DNA of 64,000 nucleotides from Salinicola avicenniae (lineage in GTDB: Bacteria; Pseudomonadota; Gammaproteobacteria; Pseudomonadales; Halomonadaceae): the NCBI RefSeq assembly GCF_023736115.1, contig NZ_JAKQZC010000004.1, positions 496,001 through 560,000 of the forward strand, in the 5' to 3' direction. Below are positions 1-9,179 of this stretch, piece by piece. The notes beneath the pieces were generated by a model. It made no database searches, had not been told where the DNA came from, and saw only the letters and a list, made by a program, of their open reading frames with translations. The translations under genes and the position numbers were made by a program. Positions within the stretch are counted from its first letter, which is position 1. Each line of letters opens with the position of its first letter.

Positions 1-47
1 AGGTCGGCCGCGTCGCGTTCGAGGCGGGCGGTGGAGGGGGCGTTCAT
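1..47 (-). CDS. N-terminal fragment of an unidentified protein, cut by window edge
   Basis: A minus-strand ATG at 47 is preceded by an AGGAG ribosome binding site about seven bases upstream. Only about 15 residues (MNAPSTARLERDAADL) lie in the window, too few to identify the family. It lies downstream of and in the same direction as the AraC-type regulator (93 bp gap), so it may be a target or a co-transcribed neighbour. No function is claimed. Confidence 0.5.
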   Translation of the reverse strand, partial: MNAPSTARLERDAAD

Positions 48-140
48 GCGGAGCTCCTGGCTGACGGATATCGAAAAGGTGATGTCAGCGTGGCTCAAGC
101 CCGAGCTGGAGATTTGATACCAATCGACGGATTGTTGCGT

Positions 141-1127
141 TTATTGGCCATCGATCGGTCGTGCCGACAGGCGGCGCGCGGCGCTAGGCGAGTGGCCGAA
201 GTGCTGGCGATAGGCACGCGAGAAGCTGGAGGCGGAGGTAAAGCCGCAGCCGAGCCCGATGCTGAGCACGTCGCGGTCGGTCTCTTCTAGCAGGTGACGG
301 GCGCGATCCAGGCGCAGTTCGAGATAATGATCGCGCGGACGCTTGCCCAGTTCCTGCAGGAAGAGACGCTGCAGCTGGCGCGGTGACAGGCCGATGCGTG
401 CGGCCAGCGTGGCCATGCTGAGGGGCTGTTCGAGGTGTTGCTCCATCAGGGCGACGGCGTCGACCAGCGGGCGGTGGTGCGTGCCCAGGCGCCGCGTCAG
501 TGGCAGGCGCTGCGGGTCCTGGCGTGGGCGAAGCCGAGCGTGGATAAGCTGTTCGGCTACATCGTCGGCCAGCGCCTGGCCATGGCGCTGGGCGATCAGG
601 CTGAGCGTCATCTCCATGGCCGCGGCGCCGCCGGCACAGGTGAAGCGACGCGTGTCGATCTCGAACAGCGACTCGACCGCGTCCAGATCGGGAAAGCGTT
701 CGCGAAAGGCGGGCAGACTTTCCCAGTGCAGTGTCAGACGGTGGCCGGCGAGCAGGCCGGCCTCGGCCAGCAGCAGCGGGCCGGTGTCGATACCGCCGAG
801 GAGGCAACCGGCGCTTGCCTGACGATGAAGCCACTGCGTCAGCCGGCGCGAGAGCTCGCGGGGCGGTTCGAATCCGGCGCAGACCGCGACGGTGGGCAGG
901 TTGGGGGCATCGGCCAGGCCGCAGTCGACCAGTAACGTCATGTCGTTACTGGCCGTGACCGGTTGCCCATCTACGCTGATCAAGGTCCAGCGATAGAGCG
1001 CCTGCCCTGCCAGCCGGTTGGCGATACGCAACGGCTCCACGGCGGAGAAGAACGCCATCATCGAGAAGCGCGGTACGAGCAGAAAACCCACGGGCTCCGG
1101 CAGCGGACTGGTGTAATCGACACGCAT
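141..1127 (-). CDS. GlxA-family AraC-type transcriptional regulator (CdhR/GbdR-like)
   Basis: 328 residues, the usual length for the family. The N-terminal two thirds is a DJ-1/PfpI-like (class I amidotransferase-like) sensor domain beginning GFLLVPRFSMMAFFSAVEPL, typical of regulators of carnitine, betaine and arginine catabolism. The C-terminal ~100 residues form two AraC helix-turn-helix units (MATLAARIGLSPRQLQRLF and then IGLGCGFTSASSFSRAYRQHFG). It is divergent from the haloacid dehalogenase gene at 1246, and the 118-bp gap between them contains inverted repeats. The family resemblance to CdhR/GbdR suggests control of a quaternary-amine or amino-acid pathway, but the inducer cannot be told from the sequence. 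Confidence 0.85.
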   Translation of the reverse strand: MRVDYTSPLPEPVGFLLVPRFSMMAFFSAVEPLRIANRLAGQALYRWTLISVDGQPVTASNDMTLLVDCGLADAPNLPTVAVCAGFEPPRELSRRLTQWLHRQASAGCLLGGIDTGPLLLAEAGLLAGHRLTLHWESLPAFRERFPDLDAVESLFEIDTRRFTCAGGAAAMEMTLSLIAQRHGQALADDVAEQLIHARLRPRQDPQRLPLTRRLGTHHRPLVDAVALMEQHLEQPLSMATLAARIGLSPRQLQRLFLQELGKRPRDHYLELRLDRARHLLEETDRDVLSIGLGCGFTSASSFSRAYRQHFGHSPSAARRLSARPIDGQ

Positions 1128-1208
1128 GTTTTGTCACCCCGGTTTTACAAAACAACACAATGATTTGTCTCGGAATTTTTCCGGTTTCATGCGCTCATAG
1201 TGACAAAA
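1128..1208. promoter_or_regulatory. Inverted repeats in the AraC-regulator / dehalogenase divergent region
   Basis: Two overlapping symmetries are visible. GTTTTGT (1128-1134) is mirrored by ACAAAAC (1147-1153). TTTTGTCAC (1129-1137) is mirrored by GTGACAAAA (1200-1208). The surrounding DNA is AT-rich compared with its neighbours, as expected for a divergent promoter. They are candidate binding sites for the adjacent AraC-type regulator. No consensus is matched. Confidence 0.35.
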
Positions 1209-1245
1209 AAAGCACGCTGAAACACTTGGACTAAGGATCTCACAC

Positions 1246-1950
1246 ATGCAAACACCGGTACTCGCCTTTGACGTGTACGGGACGCTGGTCGATACGCAAG
1301 GCGTCACCGTCACGCTGAGCGCACGGATCGGCCAGGACGCGACGGCTTTCGCCGAGCGCTGGCGCGACAAACAGCTCGAATTCGCCTTTCGGCGCGGCCT
1401 GATGGGGGCGTATGCCGACTTCGCCCAGTGCAAGCGCGAGGCGCTCGATCTGGTCGACCAGGAGCGCGGCACGCGTTTCAGCGAGGATTTCAAGCAGAGC
1501 TTGATGGCCGCCTATCGCCGTCTGCCCGCCTTCGATGACGTGCCACAGGCGCTGGAGCGTATTCGCGCGCTCGGCGTGCGCTGCGTGGCCTTCTCCAACG
1601 GCAGTCGCCAGAGCGTCGAGATGCTGTTCGACAACGCCGGCCTGCGGGCCCTGTTCGACGATATCGTCAGTGTCGAGGAGGTCAGGCGCTTCAAGCCGGA
1701 CGCGGTCGTCTACTCGCACCTGCGCCGGCGCACCCACAGCCGCCCCGACAATACCTGGCTTGTCTCCAGCAACCCCTTCGACATTATCGGCGCTCGCTAT
1801 GCCGGTCTGCGCGCTGCCTGGATCCAGCGCAATCCCAAGCAGCCGTTCGAGCCCTGGGGCGACCCGCCCGACATGATGGCGCCAGACCTGGGAGCACTGG
1901 CCGAGCAGTTCCAGGTGCAATTGAAGCGCGAGGGACATCTGGCGGGCTAG
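1246..1950 (+). CDS. Haloacid dehalogenase type II (L-2-haloacid dehalogenase family)
   Basis: 234 residues, full length for type II haloacid dehalogenases of the HAD superfamily. The nucleophile motif is FDVYGTLVD near residue 8; the second motif is FSNGS, and the C-terminal motif is SSNPFDIIGARYAGLRAAWI, diagnostic of the type II group. These enzymes hydrolyse short 2-halo acids such as L-2-chloropropionate, releasing halide, but many family members have other small substrates. The ATG at 1246 has AAGGA upstream. It is divergent from the GlxA/AraC regulator, which may control it. Confidence 0.85.
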   Translation: MQTPVLAFDVYGTLVDTQGVTVTLSARIGQDATAFAERWRDKQLEFAFRRGLMGAYADFAQCKREALDLVDQERGTRFSEDFKQSLMAAYRRLPAFDDVPQALERIRALGVRCVAFSNGSRQSVEMLFDNAGLRALFDDIVSVEEVRRFKPDAVVYSHLRRRTHSRPDNTWLVSSNPFDIIGARYAGLRAAWIQRNPKQPFEPWGDPPDMMAPDLGALAEQFQVQLKREGHLAG

Positions 1951-2040
1951 GACGCAGGGTAAGCGGCCAAGCGTTCGGGTCTGGAGCTGGCGCGTTGAGG
2001 GCGTATCGGTCGCACGCTAACGGCGGCTACTTGTCGTTGC

Positions 2041-3504
2041 ATGCGCTACGCTCAAGAGATGCGACGCTCACTACCCGCCGCGCCTAGCCGCCTTGGCAGC
2101 CGGGCGATCTGGCTTCTCTGTCTGCTGCTGGGGGCTTCTCTGGTCCTGGCGCAGGCCCCCTCTGCCCGGCAGGGGGTCGTGATGACCCTAGCGGACGCGA
2201 TCAACCCGGCCACGCGAGACTATCTCGAACGTGGCCTTCGGCATGCCGAAGAGAGTGCGGCCGAGCTCGTCATCATCGAGCTCGACACGCCCGGCGGCCA
2301 GGTCGAGTCAATGCGTCGTCTCGGTCAGGCGATCCTTGCCGCCGACGTGCCGGTAGTCACCTGGGTGACGCCGGCCGGCGCCCGGGCCGCGAGCGCCGGC
2401 ACCTACCTGCTCTATGCCAGTCACGTTGCCGCGATGACGCCCGGCACGCACCTCGGTTCGGCGACGCCGGTCTCCTTGACCGGTGACGATGGCGAAAGCG
2501 AGCAGGCCAACGCCGGTGCCATGCGGCGCAAGGTCGTCGAGGATGCGGTCGCGCAGATTCGCGGCTACGCCGAGCACCACGGCCGCAACGCGGCGTGGGC
2601 CGAAGAGGCGGTGCGCGAGGCCGCCAACCTGAGTGCCGAGGAGGCGCTATCACGCGACGTCATCGACCTGGTCGCCGCCGACCGTGATGACCTGCTCGGT
2701 CAGCTCGATGGGCGAACGGTGCAGATGGCGAGCGGTGAACGCCAGCTGTCGACGCAGGCGCTTTCCTTGACTCGCGAGCCGGCCGGCTGGCGTACCGCGC
2801 TGCTCTCGTTGATCGCCGATCCGGTCATCGCCTACGGCCTGCTGCTGATCGGCATCTATGGCCTGATCTTCGAGCTGGCCAGTCCCGGCACGCTGTTTCC
2901 CGGTGTCATCGGCGGGATCAGCCTGCTGCTCGGGCTGTTCGCGTTTCAGGTGCTGTCGATCGATCTCGCCGGGCTGGGGCTCGTGCTGCTGGGGTTGGCG
3001 ATGATCGTCGGTGAAGCCTTCCTTCCCAGTTTCGGCGTGCTCGGCGTCGGTGGCATCGCCGCCTTCATTTTCGGTTCGATACTGCTGATGGACGAAGCCA
3101 ACAGCGCGCTGGCCTGGCCACTGGTTGGCGGCACGGCGCTCGTCGCCGCGGGCTTTCTTTTGTGGTGCGTACTGCGACTGGTAAGTGTGCGCCGGCGCTT
3201 GCCCAAGACCGGGCGTGAAGAGATGGTCGGTGCCGAGGCGAGGGCGCTGGGTGACTTCCGCCACGGGCGTGGCAAGGTCATGCTGCATGGTGAGCGCTGG
3301 CAGGCCCGGGCTGTGGAAGTGGCTGGCAGTGGTGCACCGATCGTACCGGTGCAAGAGCTCGAGATACGCGATCGCCAGCGCCTGCGCGTGCTCGCCGTTC
3401 ACGGGCTGACCGTCGATGTGGCGGTCTATGCCGAAACGGAGACGCTCGAGAGCGATTTGTCTCGTCGCGTTAACCCGCGAGTCGACGACGATACCGGCGG
3501 TTGA
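2041..3504 (+). CDS. NfeD-family membrane-bound ClpP-class serine protease
   Basis: 487 residues. A signal-like hydrophobic segment (AIWLLCLLLGASLVLAQA) is followed by a ClpP/SppA-like protease domain with the serine in GARAASAGTYLLYASH and a candidate catalytic lysine in MRRKVVEDA. Then come several membrane spans (about residues 250-390) and a C-terminal OB-fold NfeD domain. Family members (e.g. archaeal PH1510) cleave stomatin-like partner proteins. The next gene, 74 bp on, is exactly such a slipin, the classic STOPP operon. The start could also be the second Met (2059, MRRSLP). Confidence 0.85.
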   Translation: MRYAQEMRRSLPAAPSRLGSRAIWLLCLLLGASLVLAQAPSARQGVVMTLADAINPATRDYLERGLRHAEESAAELVIIELDTPGGQVESMRRLGQAILAADVPVVTWVTPAGARAASAGTYLLYASHVAAMTPGTHLGSATPVSLTGDDGESEQANAGAMRRKVVEDAVAQIRGYAEHHGRNAAWAEEAVREAANLSAEEALSRDVIDLVAADRDDLLGQLDGRTVQMASGERQLSTQALSLTREPAGWRTALLSLIADPVIAYGLLLIGIYGLIFELASPGTLFPGVIGGISLLLGLFAFQVLSIDLAGLGLVLLGLAMIVGEAFLPSFGVLGVGGIAAFIFGSILLMDEANSALAWPLVGGTALVAAGFLLWCVLRLVSVRRRLPKTGREEMVGAEARALGDFRHGRGKVMLHGERWQARAVEVAGSGAPIVPVQELEIRDRQRLRVLAVHGLTVDVAVYAETETLESDLSRRVNPRVDDDTGG

Positions 3505-3578
3505 GCAGTGCGTCCGACGGCGGTGTGGACCGTCACGATGCGATGGCGCGGACCGTCGCGCTATAGAGGAGACGACCG

Positions 3579-4406
3579 ATGTTGGCCTATCTGATTCCTG
3601 TCGTACTGCTGATCCTGCTGCTGGTGGCCTCGATCCGGATCCTGCCGGAGTATCGGCGTGGCGTGGTCTTCTTTCTCGGCCGCTTCCAGAGCGTCAAGGG
3701 GCCGGGACTCTTCTTCTTGATTCCGGTGGTACAGAAGATGGAGGTAGTCGATCTCCGGGTGATCACCATGGATGTGCCGGAGCAGGACGTCATCTCTCAG
3801 GACAACGTCACGGTGCGCGTCAATGCCGTGCTCTATTTTCGCGTGGTCGATCCGGAGCGGGCGATCATCCAGGTCGAGAATTTCGTCAATGCCACCAGCC
3901 AACTGGCTCAGACCACGCTGCGGTCGGTACTCGGCAAGCATGACCTCGACGAGATGCTTTCCGAACGCGACAAGCTGAATGACGATATTCAGGAGATCAT
4001 CGACACCCAGACCGAGGTCTGGGGTATCAAGGTCGCCAACGTCGAGATCAAGCATGTCGACCTGGACGAGAGCATGATCCGGGCCATCGCCCGGCAGGCC
4101 GAGGCGGAGCGAGAGCGCCGGGCCAAGGTGATCCACGCCGAGGGCGAGATGCAGGCGTCCGAGAAGCTGCTCGAGGCGGCCAATGTGATGTCTGCCAACC
4201 CGGCGGCGCTGCAGCTGCGCTACCTGCAGACCATGAGCGACATGAGCAACAAGAACGCCTCGACCATCGTCTTTCCGCTGCCGCTGGACATCATGGAAGC
4301 GTTCAAGGCGATGCAGGGAATGGGCGGTAGGGGCGGCGACACGCACGATGGCCACCGCGACGAGCCGTCGGCAGGGCCTTCTGCGGGTGGTACCGGCGAA
4401 GACTAG
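3579..4406 (+). CDS. Slipin (stomatin/prohibitin-like SPFH membrane protein)
   Basis: 275 residues. An N-terminal membrane hairpin ([18 protein letters not shown]) is followed by an SPFH/Band 7 domain ([40 protein letters not shown]) and a helical coiled-coil tail rich in Glu/Arg (about residues 170-215). A GAGGAG ribosome binding site lies before the ATG. Slipins organise membrane microdomains and are the substrates or partners of the NfeD protease encoded immediately upstream. The C-terminal tail is glycine- and acid-rich and probably disordered. Confidence 0.9.
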   Translation: MLAYLIPVVLLILLLVASIRILPEYRRGVVFFLGRFQSVKGPGLFFLIPVVQKMEVVDLRVITMDVPEQDVISQDNVTVRVNAVLYFRVVDPERAIIQVENFVNATSQLAQTTLRSVLGKHDLDEMLSERDKLNDDIQEIIDTQTEVWGIKVANVEIKHVDLDESMIRAIARQAEAERERRAKVIHAEGEMQASEKLLEAANVMSANPAALQLRYLQTMSDMSNKNASTIVFPLPLDIMEAFKAMQGMGGRGGDTHDGHRDEPSAGPSAGGTGED

Positions 4407-4516
4407 CGTGGGGGCCGTCGCCAGTGGCCTTTGCTCGTGATGCCGCCGGGCGCTTTCGAGCCAATGCGGAATGTGTATGCTGAGGGTTTCCCGACGACAC
4501 GATCCGGAGACCCCGC

Positions 4517-5248
4517 TTGGCCACCTCACCATCCGCCTCTTCTTCACCATCCGCGTCATCGTCTACCGCGAATCCGCCCTCGGCGCTCGCGATCTTCGAT
4601 CTCGACGATACGCTGCTCGACGGCGACTGCACCCAGCTGTGGCTCGAGTGGATCATCGATTGCGGCTGGGTCGCCGACGGCGAGGCGCTGTTGGCGCAGA
4701 TGCATGACCACGATCGCCAATATCACGCCGGCACGCTCGACATGACCGCGCATCTACGCTTTACCTTGGCGCCGCTCAAGGGGCGATCGCGCGATTCGGT
4801 GCGCACCCAGGTCGAAGCGTTCGTGTCACAGTCGGTGCGTCCGCGACTGATGGCTGGCGGCGTCGAGCGTCTGCAGCAGCATGCTCGCGATGGCCATGCC
4901 ACGCTGGTGATCTCCGCCTCCATGCATCATCTGGTCGCGCCGATCGCGCGCGCCATCGGCGCCGACGGCGCGCTCGCGACGCTGCCTGAGTTCGACGCCG
5001 ACGATCGCTTTACCGGCGAGCCCATCGGTATCCAGACCTATCAGCGCGGCAAGCTGGAGGCCTTCTCCGCCTGGCTGGACGCCCACGATACCGGTTTCGC
5101 GGCCGGCTGGGAGACCTGGGGCTACAGCGACTCCTTCAACGATCTGCCGCTGCTGGAGTTCGTCGACTATCCGCACGCGACCCAGCCTGACGCGCGCCTG
5201 CGCGAGACGGCCGACGCGCGCGGCTGGCCCATACTGCAGTGGCGCTGA
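4517..5248 (+). CDS. HAD subfamily IB hydrolase (SerB-like phosphatase)
   Basis: 243 residues from a TTG start with GGAG seven bases upstream. No ATG fits before the HAD motif. A Ser/Ala-rich leader of about 22 residues precedes motif I, AIFDLDDTLLDGD; motif II is TLVISASMHH; motif IV is WGYSDSFNDLPLLEFV. Subfamily IB members include phosphoserine and related small-molecule phosphatases; the tail (HATQPDARLRETADARGWPIL) is typical of this uncharacterised bacterial group. The physiological substrate is unknown. Confidence 0.82.
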   Translation: MATSPSASSSPSASSSTANPPSALAIFDLDDTLLDGDCTQLWLEWIIDCGWVADGEALLAQMHDHDRQYHAGTLDMTAHLRFTLAPLKGRSRDSVRTQVEAFVSQSVRPRLMAGGVERLQQHARDGHATLVISASMHHLVAPIARAIGADGALATLPEFDADDRFTGEPIGIQTYQRGKLEAFSAWLDAHDTGFAAGWETWGYSDSFNDLPLLEFVDYPHATQPDARLRETADARGWPILQWR

Positions 5249-5379
5249 TGCAGAGGCAGTGGCGCTGAACGACGACCCCAGCCAGGGCCCGATCGAAAGG
5301 GGCAAAGCGCGTCGCTATCGACTCGATTGAAACAACTCATCTAGCGGGAGCGTTGCGTCCCGGCCGCCTCGCGGGTAAT

Positions 5380-5405
5380 TTATCAACCTAGGTTTAACTT
5401 GATAA
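5380..5405. promoter_or_regulatory. Candidate MntR operator upstream of mntH
   Basis: TTATCAA (5380-5386) and TTGATAA (5399-5405) form an inverted repeat enclosing the perfect palindrome AACCTAGGTT (5385-5394). It lies 50-75 bp before the mntH start and just upstream of an AT-rich TATAAA (5414-5419) that could serve as the -10. Because mntR lies directly downstream of mntH, metal-dependent repression here is the natural reading. Most of this element recurs upstream of the RND pump (50909-50925), which complicates that reading. Confidence 0.45.
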
Positions 5406-5454
5406 CCGGGGCATATAAAAGTGCCGGTCGGTCAATCCATTCCGAGAGGCCTAC

Positions 5455-6732
5455 GTGTCAGATATTCTCGCCGACTCCCGCCGTCACAGCGACGCCGCGC
5501 CCGACGCGCGCCGGCGCCGCTCGGCGCTGACACGGTTTCTGCCCTTCTTCGGCCCGGCACTGATCGCGGCGGTGGCCTATATCGATCCGGGCAACTTCGC
5601 GACCAATATCGAAGCCGGTTCCCGCTATGGCTATACGCTGCTCTGGGTCGTGCTGTGGGCCAATCTGATGGCGATGCTGATCCAGACGCTCTCCGTGCGC
5701 CTGGGGCTCGCCACCGGGCGCAATCTGGCCGAGATGATCCGTGACCGTTATCCGCGTCCGCTGGTCTGGTGCTACTGGGTGCAGGCGGAGCTGGTGGCGA
5801 TCGCCACCGATCTGGCGGAATTTCTCGGCGCGGCGCTGGCGTTCAATCTGCTGTTTGGCCTATCGATGCTGGAAGGGGCGCTGCTGACCGGCGTTATCAC
5901 CTATGCGGCGCTCTACATGCAGCGCTTCGGCTTCCGCCTGCTCGAGGTGATCATCGGCAGCATGCTGCTGGCGGTGGCGGCCGGTTTCGTGGTCCAGATC
6001 ATCATGGGCGGGCCGGCGGCCGCACCGGCGCTGGAAGGCATGTTGCTACCGCAGTTCCCGGATGGTTATGCGGTCTTTCTGGCCGCAGGCATCCTCGGGG
6101 CCACGGTCATGCCCCATGTGATCTATCTGCACTCGTCGCTGTCGCAGCGGCGCATCCCCACCCGAACCGACGCCGAGCGTCAGCGTGCGATGCGCTACTA
6201 CCGTTGGGACGTGATCATCGGCATGGGGATTGCGGGCATCATCAATCTGTCGATGCTGGCACTCGCGGCCGCGGTCTTCTTCGACAGCGGGTGGACCGGC
6301 GTGGCATCGATCGAACAGAGCTATCAGCTTCTTGCGCCGCTGATGGATCGCGATCTCGCCAGCACGCTGTTCGGTCTCACGCTTCTGCTGGCCGGGCTCT
6401 CCTCGTCGATCGTCGGCACGCTGGCCGGGCAGGTCGTGATGCAGGGCTTTGTCGGCTTCACCATCCCGATCTGGCTGCGTCGGCTGTTGACCATGCTGCC
6501 GGCCATCGTGGTGATCATGCTCGGGTTTCCCGAACAGCAGGTACTGGTCGCCAGCCAGGTGGTGCTGAGCTTTGGCATTCCCTTCGCGCTGATTCCGCTG
6601 ATCCAGTTCACCGCGCAGCGCGGCATCATGGGCAATCTGACCAACCGGCGCGGGGTGACGCTGCTTGCCTGCGGCGCGGCGGCGATCATCATCCTGTTGA
6701 ATGGTTATGTGTTGGCCTTCGAGTTGCTGTAG
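5455..6732 (+). CDS. mntH: Nramp-family divalent metal (Mn2+) / H+ symporter
   Basis: 425 residues, full length for bacterial Nramp proteins, with about 11 hydrophobic segments. The metal-binding DPGN motif is seen in YIDPGNFATNIEAGS (TM1), and the TM6 motif MPHVIYLHS is intact. It starts with GTG, preceded by GAGAGG. It imports manganese (also iron) across the inner membrane. The MntR-type regulator follows 70 bp downstream in the same direction, supporting manganese homeostasis as its job. Confidence 0.93.
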   Translation: MSDILADSRRHSDAAPDARRRRSALTRFLPFFGPALIAAVAYIDPGNFATNIEAGSRYGYTLLWVVLWANLMAMLIQTLSVRLGLATGRNLAEMIRDRYPRPLVWCYWVQAELVAIATDLAEFLGAALAFNLLFGLSMLEGALLTGVITYAALYMQRFGFRLLEVIIGSMLLAVAAGFVVQIIMGGPAAAPALEGMLLPQFPDGYAVFLAAGILGATVMPHVIYLHSSLSQRRIPTRTDAERQRAMRYYRWDVIIGMGIAGIINLSMLALAAAVFFDSGWTGVASIEQSYQLLAPLMDRDLASTLFGLTLLLAGLSSSIVGTLAGQVVMQGFVGFTIPIWLRRLLTMLPAIVVIMLGFPEQQVLVASQVVLSFGIPFALIPLIQFTAQRGIMGNLTNRRGVTLLACGAAAIIILLNGYVLAFELL

Positions 6733-6802
6733 GCTCTGCTAGTCGTGGCACAATGGCCGGTTCCGGCCGCCGCGCCAACCAATAGCCCTTGATGAGAGCG
6801 CC

Positions 6803-7222
6803 ATGTCTGTCACGCCAGGCCCACGTTATGCCCGCTTCGAGCGCACGCGTCTCGATCACCAGCAGGAGCTGGTGGAAGACTACGTGGAAGAGATTGCCCA
6901 GCTGCATCGCGATCACGGCGAAGCGCGCGCCAGCGATCTGGCCGAACGCTTCGGCGTCAGCGCCGCGGCCGTCTCCAAGGTCATCGCGCGGCTCAAGCGC
7001 GACGGTCTCGCCGAGGCCCGTCCCTATCGGGGCGTCTTCCTGACCGACAAGGGTCGCCATCTGGCCGAGAAGGTCGAGGCGAGACATCAGCTGGTGCTGT
7101 CCACGCTGGTCGCACTGGGCGTGCCGCCGCATGTGGCCGAAGCCGATTCCGAAGGTATCGAGCACCACTGCAGCGACGCCACGGTCGAGGCGATGAAGCG
7201 TTTTCTGGAGACGCAGAACTAG
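6803..7222 (+). CDS. mntR: DtxR/MntR-family manganese-dependent transcriptional regulator
   Basis: 139 residues. The N-terminal winged helix (HGEARASDLAERFGVSAAAVSKVIARLKRDGL) is followed by the metal-binding/dimerisation helices (HQLVLSTLVALGVPPHVAEADSEGIEHHCSD) with the conserved Glu, His and Asp residues of the MntR subgroup. It lacks the SH3-like third domain of DtxR, as MntR does. It should repress mntH when manganese is sufficient; the likely operator is at 5380-5405. Confidence 0.9.
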   Translation: MSVTPGPRYARFERTRLDHQQELVEDYVEEIAQLHRDHGEARASDLAERFGVSAAAVSKVIARLKRDGLAEARPYRGVFLTDKGRHLAEKVEARHQLVLSTLVALGVPPHVAEADSEGIEHHCSDATVEAMKRFLETQN

Positions 7223-7583
7223 CCTCGGCGGATGATCCGCTGCGGATTCGATGGTAGACTCCGCGCCCTCGACACTGACTGAATCCCCGCGCGTCGGCCT
7301 TTTCGACGTGCTCACCTGGGCTGGCCACATGCAGCAAGCTGACCTCCGAACTACGCCACCCTAGCGGTTTGCCCCCCTTCGCGACGTGCGTCGTCGTCCC
7401 GATCGTCGTGGAGCGCTGGTCTTCGCGGCGATGATTCTCGTATCTTACGTTCAATTCGTCATGACCTGTCTCGCACCAAGCTGCGCGTCATCGGTGCCGT
7501 CCCTCTGCCGTCAGGCGAGTGCGTCGGCCGATCACGAGACGTGGCCCGCCACGATAGGCCGCCAAAGCAACAAGGGAACTCCC
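7223..7583. other. Gene-free stretch between mntR and the SulP gene
   Basis: 361 bp without a convincing gene. The SulP reading frame extends open into it, but the codons before 7584 look non-coding and the ribosome binding site sits at 7572-7577. A short perfect symmetry GCGGAT-G-ATCCGC (7229-7241) lies just after mntR and may help end its transcript. I looked for a riboswitch or SRP-like RNA and saw none; presumably it carries the SulP promoter. Confidence 0.4.
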
Positions 7584-9071
7584 ATGCTCGAGTCGATAAG
7601 ACAACAATGGTTCTCCAACGTGCGTGCCGATGTGCTCGCCGGCGCCGTGGTCGCCATGGCGCTGATACCGGAGGCGATCGCTTTCTCGATCATCGCCGGT
7701 GTCGACCCCAAGGTGGGGCTCTACGCCTCCTTCTCGATGGCCGTGGTGATCGCCTTCGCCGGTGGCCGTCCGGGGATGATCTCTGCCGCGACCGGTGCCA
7801 CGGCGCTGTTGATGACCACGCTGGTGCGTGATCACGGGCTGCAGTACCTGCTGGCGGCGGCGCTGCTGACCGGGGTACTGCAGATCGTGTTCGGCTATCT
7901 CAAGCTGGGCAATCTGATGCGCTTCGTCTCGCGTTCGGTGGTGACCGGCTTCGTCAATGCCCTGGCGATCCTGATCTTCATGGCCCAGCTGCCGGAGCTG
8001 ACCGGAGTGACCTGGCACGTCTACGCGATGACGGCCGCCGGCCTCGGCATCATCTATCTGTTCCCCTATCTGCCGGTGATCGGCAAGGCGCTGCCATCGC
8101 CGTTGGTTTGCATCGTGGTGCTGACGGCGGTCTACATGCTCAGCGGCATGGACATCCGCGCGGTGGGCGACATGGGCGAGTTGCCGGATTCGCTGCCGGT
8201 CTTCCTGTGGCCGGATGTCCCGCTCAATCTCGAGACCCTGATGATCATCTTCCCCTACTCGCTGGCGATCGCCGTTGTCGGCCTGCTGGAGTCGATGATG
8301 ACGGCGACGATCGTCGATGAGCTGACCGATACCGACAGCGACAAGAACCGCGAGTGCAAGGGACAAGGGCTGGCAAACTTCGTCTCGGGCCTGTTCGGCG
8401 GCATGGGCGGGTGCGCGATGATCGGCCAGTCGGTGATCAACGTGAAGTCCGGCGGCCGCACGCGCCTGTCGACCCTGGTGGCCGGCGTTTTCCTGCTGAT
8501 TCTGGTGGTCTTCCTCGGCGACTGGGTATCGCAGATTCCGATGGCGGCGCTGGTGGCCGTGATGATCATGGTCTCGATCGGGACCTTCAGCTGGGAGTCG
8601 ATCCGCAATCTGCGACGTCATCCGCTGTCGACCAACGTCGTCATGCTGGCCACCGTCGTCGTCGTGGTCACCACGCATAATCTGGCGATCGGCGTGCTGG
8701 TCGGTGTCCTGCTGGCCTCGCTGTTCTTCGCCAACAAGGTCGGTCAGATCCTCTACATCGGGAGTCGCATGGACGACGACGGCCGGACGCGAAACTATGC
8801 GGTCGTTGGGCAGGTGTTCTTTGCCTCCACGACCCGCTTCACCGCCGGCTTCGATTTCAAGGCCGCCGTCGAGCGCGTGGTCATCGATGTCTCCCGCGCG
8901 CACTTCTGGGATATTACCGCCGTCGAGGCGCTCGACAACGTGGTGATCAAGTTCCGTCGCGAGGGTACCGAAGTCGAGGTGGTCGGTCTGAATCAGGCCA
9001 GTGCCACGCTGGTGGACCGCTTCGCCGTCCATGACAAACCGGAGGCGGTCGAGAAACTGATGGGGCACTGA
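7584..9071 (+). CDS. SulP-family anion (sulfate/bicarbonate) transporter with STAS domain
   Basis: 495 residues from the ATG at 7584, chosen because AAGGGA precedes it and the family N-terminus ([38 protein letters not shown]) begins right after. About 10-12 membrane segments are followed by a C-terminal STAS domain (about residues 410-490: [22 protein letters not shown]). SulP proteins import sulfate, bicarbonate or dicarboxylates; the substrate is not readable. A universal stress protein follows within 110 bp, a pairing commonly seen with SulP transporters. Confidence 0.9.
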   Translation: MLESIRQQWFSNVRADVLAGAVVAMALIPEAIAFSIIAGVDPKVGLYASFSMAVVIAFAGGRPGMISAATGATALLMTTLVRDHGLQYLLAAALLTGVLQIVFGYLKLGNLMRFVSRSVVTGFVNALAILIFMAQLPELTGVTWHVYAMTAAGLGIIYLFPYLPVIGKALPSPLVCIVVLTAVYMLSGMDIRAVGDMGELPDSLPVFLWPDVPLNLETLMIIFPYSLAIAVVGLLESMMTATIVDELTDTDSDKNRECKGQGLANFVSGLFGGMGGCAMIGQSVINVKSGGRTRLSTLVAGVFLLILVVFLGDWVSQIPMAALVAVMIMVSIGTFSWESIRNLRRHPLSTNVVMLATVVVVVTTHNLAIGVLVGVLLASLFFANKVGQILYIGSRMDDDGRTRNYAVVGQVFFASTTRFTAGFDFKAAVERVVIDVSRAHFWDITAVEALDNVVIKFRREGTEVEVVGLNQASATLVDRFAVHDKPEAVEKLMGH

Positions 9072-9179
9072 GCGGCCATCGGTCACGCCCCGGAGAGAGT
9101 GATCCGGGGCATTATCGCAGGGGGGACGCGTCGGCGCGCGATCACCGGCAGGCGTCACGATGAATCCAAGGAGAACGCC

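Noticed and set aside
7223-7583. Possible structured RNA (SRP-like or manganese riboswitch) before the SulP gene
   Set aside because: The conserved SRP loop and the yybP-ykoY core were both looked for and not found on either strand.
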